Below are positions 4,812 through 7,487 of a stretch of DNA of 7,487 nucleotides, one piece after another. The notes below the pieces were generated by a model. It saw only the letters and a program-made list of their open reading frames with translations. It was not told the DNA's origin and searched no databases. Origin of the DNA: Acidobacteriota bacterium (GTDB lineage: Bacteria; Acidobacteriota; Vicinamibacteria; Vicinamibacterales; CAVVIG01). The stretch is from NCBI GenBank assembly GCA_003223775.1, contig QHWK01000054.1, forward strand, positions 1-7,487, read 5' to 3'. A program made the translations under genes and the position numbers. The first letter of the stretch is position 1. Each line of letters starts with the position of its first letter.

Positions 4812-7487
4812 ATGTCCGCTCGCGCCATCGCTCTCATTCTGACGACGCTCCTCGCCACGGCGGCCCCGGCGGCCGCGCAGAACATCAGCTCCGCCAGCAT
4901 CGACGGCGTCGTGATCGACGACACCGGCGGCGCGCTGCCCGGCGTCGTCGTCACGATCACGAGCCCCGCGCTGCAGGTTCCGCAGCTCGTGCAGACGACC
5001 GACGCGGCGGGCCGTTACCGCTTCATCGATCTGCCGCGCGGCACCTTTCAGCTGCGCTTCGAGATCCAGGGCTTCGACCCGCTCGTCCGCCAGGGTCTCG
5101 AGGTGAACGCGGGCTTCGCGGCGCGCGTGAACGTCTCGATGAAGGTCGGATCCGTGCAGGAAACGGTGACCGTCAGCGGCGCCAGCCCCGTCGTCGATCT
5201 GACGACGACGCGCGGAGGACAGAACGTGTCGACCGACCTCATCTCGATCGCGCTGCCCGGCCTGAAGCAGATGGCCGACGTGATCGCGATGACGCCGGGG
5301 CTGCATTCGACCGACGGCTACAAGCCCGGCGCCATCGGCCTCAACGGACGCTCGCGCTTCAATACGTACGGCCTCGATAGCGGCAACACGAACGTGACGG
5401 TGATGGTGGACGGCTTCAAGATCATCGCGAACTCGCAGCCCGATTTCGCCAACAGCGTCGAGACCGACGTGAAGACCTACGGCAACAGCGCCGAGGTGAA
5501 GGAGGCGGGCGCGCTCATCAACGTGATCACGAAATCGGGCGGCAACGATTTCCACGGCCGCTACAGCGATTTCTACATGCGGGCGCCGCAGACCAACCTC
5601 GATTCGACGCTGTCGGCGCGCGGCCTGTCGGTCGGCACGTCGCTCCGCTACTACAACGATCTGTTCGGCGACCTCGGCGGGCGCCTCATCCGCGACAAGG
5701 TGTGGTTCTTCGGCTCGATGCGCGATCGCCGCAACCAGACGACCCGTCCGGGCCTCGTGCTGAACCCGGGGCCCGACGGCGTGTACCTGACCGGCGACGA
5801 ACCGGCGGCGCTGCCGAAGTCGTCCCTCGGCAACCCGACGCTCAAGGGGACGATGCAGCTCACGCAGAAGTATCAGCTCGTCGCCGATTACGCGCGCGAA
5901 GTGACCAACAGCGACGCCGACTACCAGAAGACGATCTTCAACGCGCAGCCGGCTTCGAATCCCGACTTCACGCACATCGCGTTCGAGGCGACGCAGGCGT
6001 TCCGATGGGTGCCGACGCGCTGGAAAGTCGAGCTGAAAGGGACGCCGAGCAATCACTTGCTGTTCGACGCGCAGTTCGGCCGATCGACGTACCTGCTCGA
6101 CTACACGCCGCAGACGGCCTGCGGCCTCACGCCGCCCACCTACGATCGCAACACGCTGCTGCTCACCGGCTGCGCGCTGCAGCAGCAGAGCGACTTCACG
6201 ATGTGGGTCGCCGACGGCAGCATGACGTGGGTGCCGTCGACGTTCCTCGGCGGCAGCCACGAGTTCAAGATGGGCTACCAGTTGTCGGCGCGCGACATCA
6301 CCGGTGTACTCCGGCTACATCGCCGATCAGTGGCGCGTCGGCCAGCGCCTCACCTTCAACCTGGGGGTGCGCTACGACCGGCAGCACTCGTATGTGCCCC
6401 AGCAGACGCGCGAGGCCGGCCCGTGGGCCGCGGCAGCCACCTACCCGCGCGTCGAGGTCGGACGCTGGGGCCACTTCGCGCCGCGCGCCGCGGTCGCGTT
6501 CGACCTCACCGGCACAGGCAAGACGGTGGCGAAGGCGTCGTACTCCTGGTTCAACACCGAGGCCGCGCTCGCCGGCAACTACAACCAGCTGACGATCTTC
6601 ACCACCGATTACCGCTGGCACGATCTGAACAACGACGGCAGGTATCAGACCGGCGAGGTGAACCTCGACACCAACGGCGCCGATTTTCTGAGCACGACGA
6701 GCGCGGCGAACACGCCGCCGAATCCCGATCTGCGGTTGTCGCACACGCAGGAGATCAGCGCGTCGATCGAGCGCGAGCTCGCGCCGAATCTCGCCGCGCG
6801 GCTGCTCTACGTGCAGAAGCGCATAGGCAGCGACTACAGCGCGAACGTGAACGTCCTGCGCCCGTTCAGCGCCTACAACATTCCGATCACGCGCCGCGAT
6901 CCCGGGCCCGACGGCCTGCTCAGCACGGCCGACGATGGCGGCGTGGTGACGATCTACGACTACGATCCGGCGTTCCGCGGCAGCAACTTCGTGTCGAACC
7001 AGACGGTGAACCGGCCCGACGGCCGCGCCGACTACTTCAACTCGTTCGAGGGATCGGTGACACGCCGCCTCGCCGGCAGCTGGTCGCTGCTCGCCGCGTA
7101 CACGGCGACGAAGTATCACCGATGGCTGGTGGGCGTTCCGCAGAGTCCGAACGACACGTATTTCGATCTCGACAACCAGTGGCGCTGGAGCTTCAAGCTG
7201 AATGGCAATTACAACCTGCCGCACGATTTCCTCGTCGGCGCGATCGTCGAGGTGGTGAACGGCGCGCTCGGGCAGCGGAGCTACGTGTTCCGCGCGACCG
7301 ATCCGAGCGGCGCGCCGCTGCGGCAGCTCGCGACGGTGACGCTGCGGCTCGAGCCGTACGGCGCCGAGTCGGAGCCGCACCAGACGCAGTTCAACGCGCG
7401 CGTCGGCAAGAAAGTCGCGCTCGGCCGCAAGGCGCTGAACCTCAGCTTCGACGTGTTGAACGTGACCAACTCGAACGCGATCACGGC
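4812..7487 (+). CDS. TonB-dependent receptor with carboxypeptidase-like regulatory domain; frame broken near 6303, 3' end outside the window
   Basis: This is an outer-membrane active transporter of the Oar-like type. Residues 1-23 are a signal peptide ending APAAAQ. Residues 26-115 form a carboxypeptidase-like regulatory domain (IDGVVIDDTGGALPGVVVTI, then DAAGRYRFIDLPRGTFQL). The plug follows at about 128-245 (DVIAMTPGL, VMVDGFKI, LINVITKSGGNDFHG), then beta-barrel strands. The frame from 4812 gives convincing protein to about residue 497 (GSHEFKMGYQLSARDIT). After that, barrel sequence is found only in another frame from 6304 (VYSGYIADQWRVGQRLTFNL) to the window end, about 394 codons, finishing LNLSFDVLNVTNSNAIT. 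The terminal barrel strands lie beyond the window. The 4812 frame meets no stop up to 7487, but its product after 6303 is arginine-rich nonsense. It is either a pseudogene or a sequence/assembly error. The substrate is unknown; the upstream peptidase hints at peptides. Confidence 0.9.
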   Translation, partial: MSARAIALILTTLLATAAPAAAQNISSASIDGVVIDDTGGALPGVVVTITSPALQVPQLVQTTDAAGRYRFIDLPRGTFQLRFEIQGFDPLVRQGLEVNAGFAARVNVSMKVGSVQETVTVSGASPVVDLTTTRGGQNVSTDLISIALPGLKQMADVIAMTPGLHSTDGYKPGAIGLNGRSRFNTYGLDSGNTNVTVMVDGFKIIANSQPDFANSVETDVKTYGNSAEVKEAGALINVITKSGGNDFHGRYSDFYMRAPQTNLDSTLSARGLSVGTSLRYYNDLFGDLGGRLIRDKVWFFGSMRDRRNQTTRPGLVLNPGPDGVYLTGDEPAALPKSSLGNPTLKGTMQLTQKYQLVADYAREVTNSDADYQKTIFNAQPASNPDFTHIAFEATQAFRWVPTRWKVELKGTPSNHLLFDAQFGRSTYLLDYTPQTACGLTPPTYDRNTLLLTGCALQQQSDFTMWVADGSMTWVPSTFLGGSHEFKMGYQLSARDITGVLRLHRRSVARRPAPHLQPGGALRPAALVCAPADARGRPVGRGSHLPARRGRTLGPLRAARRGRVRPHRHRQDGGEGVVLLVQHRGRARRQLQPADDLHHRLPLARSEQRRQVSDRRGEPRHQRRRFSEHDERGEHAAESRSAVVAHAGDQRVDRARARAESRRAAALRAEAHRQRLQRERERPAPVQRLQHSDHAPRSRARRPAQHGRRWRRGDDLRLRSGVPRQQLRVEPDGEPARRPRRLLQLVRGIGDTPPRRQLVAARRVHGDEVSPMAGGRSAESERHVFRSRQPVALELQAEWQLQPAARFPRRRDRRGGERRARAAELRVPRDRSERRAAAAARDGDAAARAVRRRVGAAPDAVQRARRQESRARPQGAEPQLRRVERDQLERDHG
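6289..6312 (+). other. Frame junction inside the receptor, probable deletion point
   Basis: Upstream codons end in SARDIT (codon starts divisible by 3), and downstream codons begin VYSGYIADQW at 6304, one base out of phase. In related receptors a stretch of a few dozen residues, an extracellular loop and adjoining strands, normally lies between the strand ending like GYQL-R and the SGY-DQWRV strand. Here they abut. A deletion with a length not divisible by three explains both facts better than a single-base change. The size of the missing part is from family memory, not alignment. Confidence 0.6.

Noticed and set aside
3152..4960. A 602-codon minus-strand open frame over the peptidase gene
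   Set aside because: It is rich in Arg, His, Asp and Val with no domain, which is typical of an antisense shadow in GC-rich DNA. The plus strand here encodes a clear M28 peptidase.
4755..6260. A 501-codon minus-strand open frame over the receptor
   Set aside because: It has the same low-complexity Arg/Ala/Val composition and no motif. It is antisense to an unmistakable TonB-dependent receptor.
5702..6592. A 296-codon plus-strand open frame inside the receptor
   Set aside because: It lies in neither of the two frames that carry receptor sequence and reads as Arg/Pro/Ala-rich nonsense.

Overview
The window is GC-rich bacterial chromosome. It probably comes from an acidobacterium-like soil organism (Vicinamibacterales type). 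The main reason is the right half: a TonB-dependent receptor with an N-terminal carboxypeptidase-like regulatory domain, following a secreted M28-family metallopeptidase. Both are hallmarks of large paralogous families in that group. The taxonomic call is inference from gene type and composition, not a database match.

Layout, left to right. (a) 2-142 is the tail of an unidentified protein, closed by a clear intrinsic terminator at 178-197. (b) 233-828 is a toxin-antitoxin-like locus. An imperfect palindrome brackets a TATAGT hexamer, a 40-codon ORF stands where an antitoxin would be, and a VapC-type PIN-domain protein starts at a GTG that overlaps the upstream stop. The antitoxin position holds no recognisable antitoxin, so the unit may be degraded. 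(c) 1085-1834 holds two small genes facing tail to tail with only 3 bases between them: a SpoIIAA/STAS-like protein (+) and a SnoaL/DUF4440-like protein (-), the latter apparently leaderless. (d) 1934-2896 has two minus-strand genes: a secreted, four-cysteine protein of a conserved uncharacterised family, and a small excisionase-type helix-turn-helix protein. Both have stem-loops in their leaders. (e) 2897-3238 is a 342-base divergent intergenic region with no gene. (f) 3239-7487 is a plus-strand pair: a signal-peptide-bearing M28 peptidase with its own promoter-like hexamer and strong ribosome binding site, then the receptor 73 bases downstream.

The pair in (f) suggests peptide scavenging: exported peptidase activity supplying fragments to an outer-membrane receptor. 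The most striking irregularity is inside the receptor. Around position 6303 the convincing protein sequence jumps to another reading frame, and a stretch normally present between the two halves appears to be missing. The original frame stays open to the window end, so naive translation would give a nonsense C-terminal half. I see no CRISPR array, RNA gene, insertion sequence or prophage, and no clear new multi-gene system.
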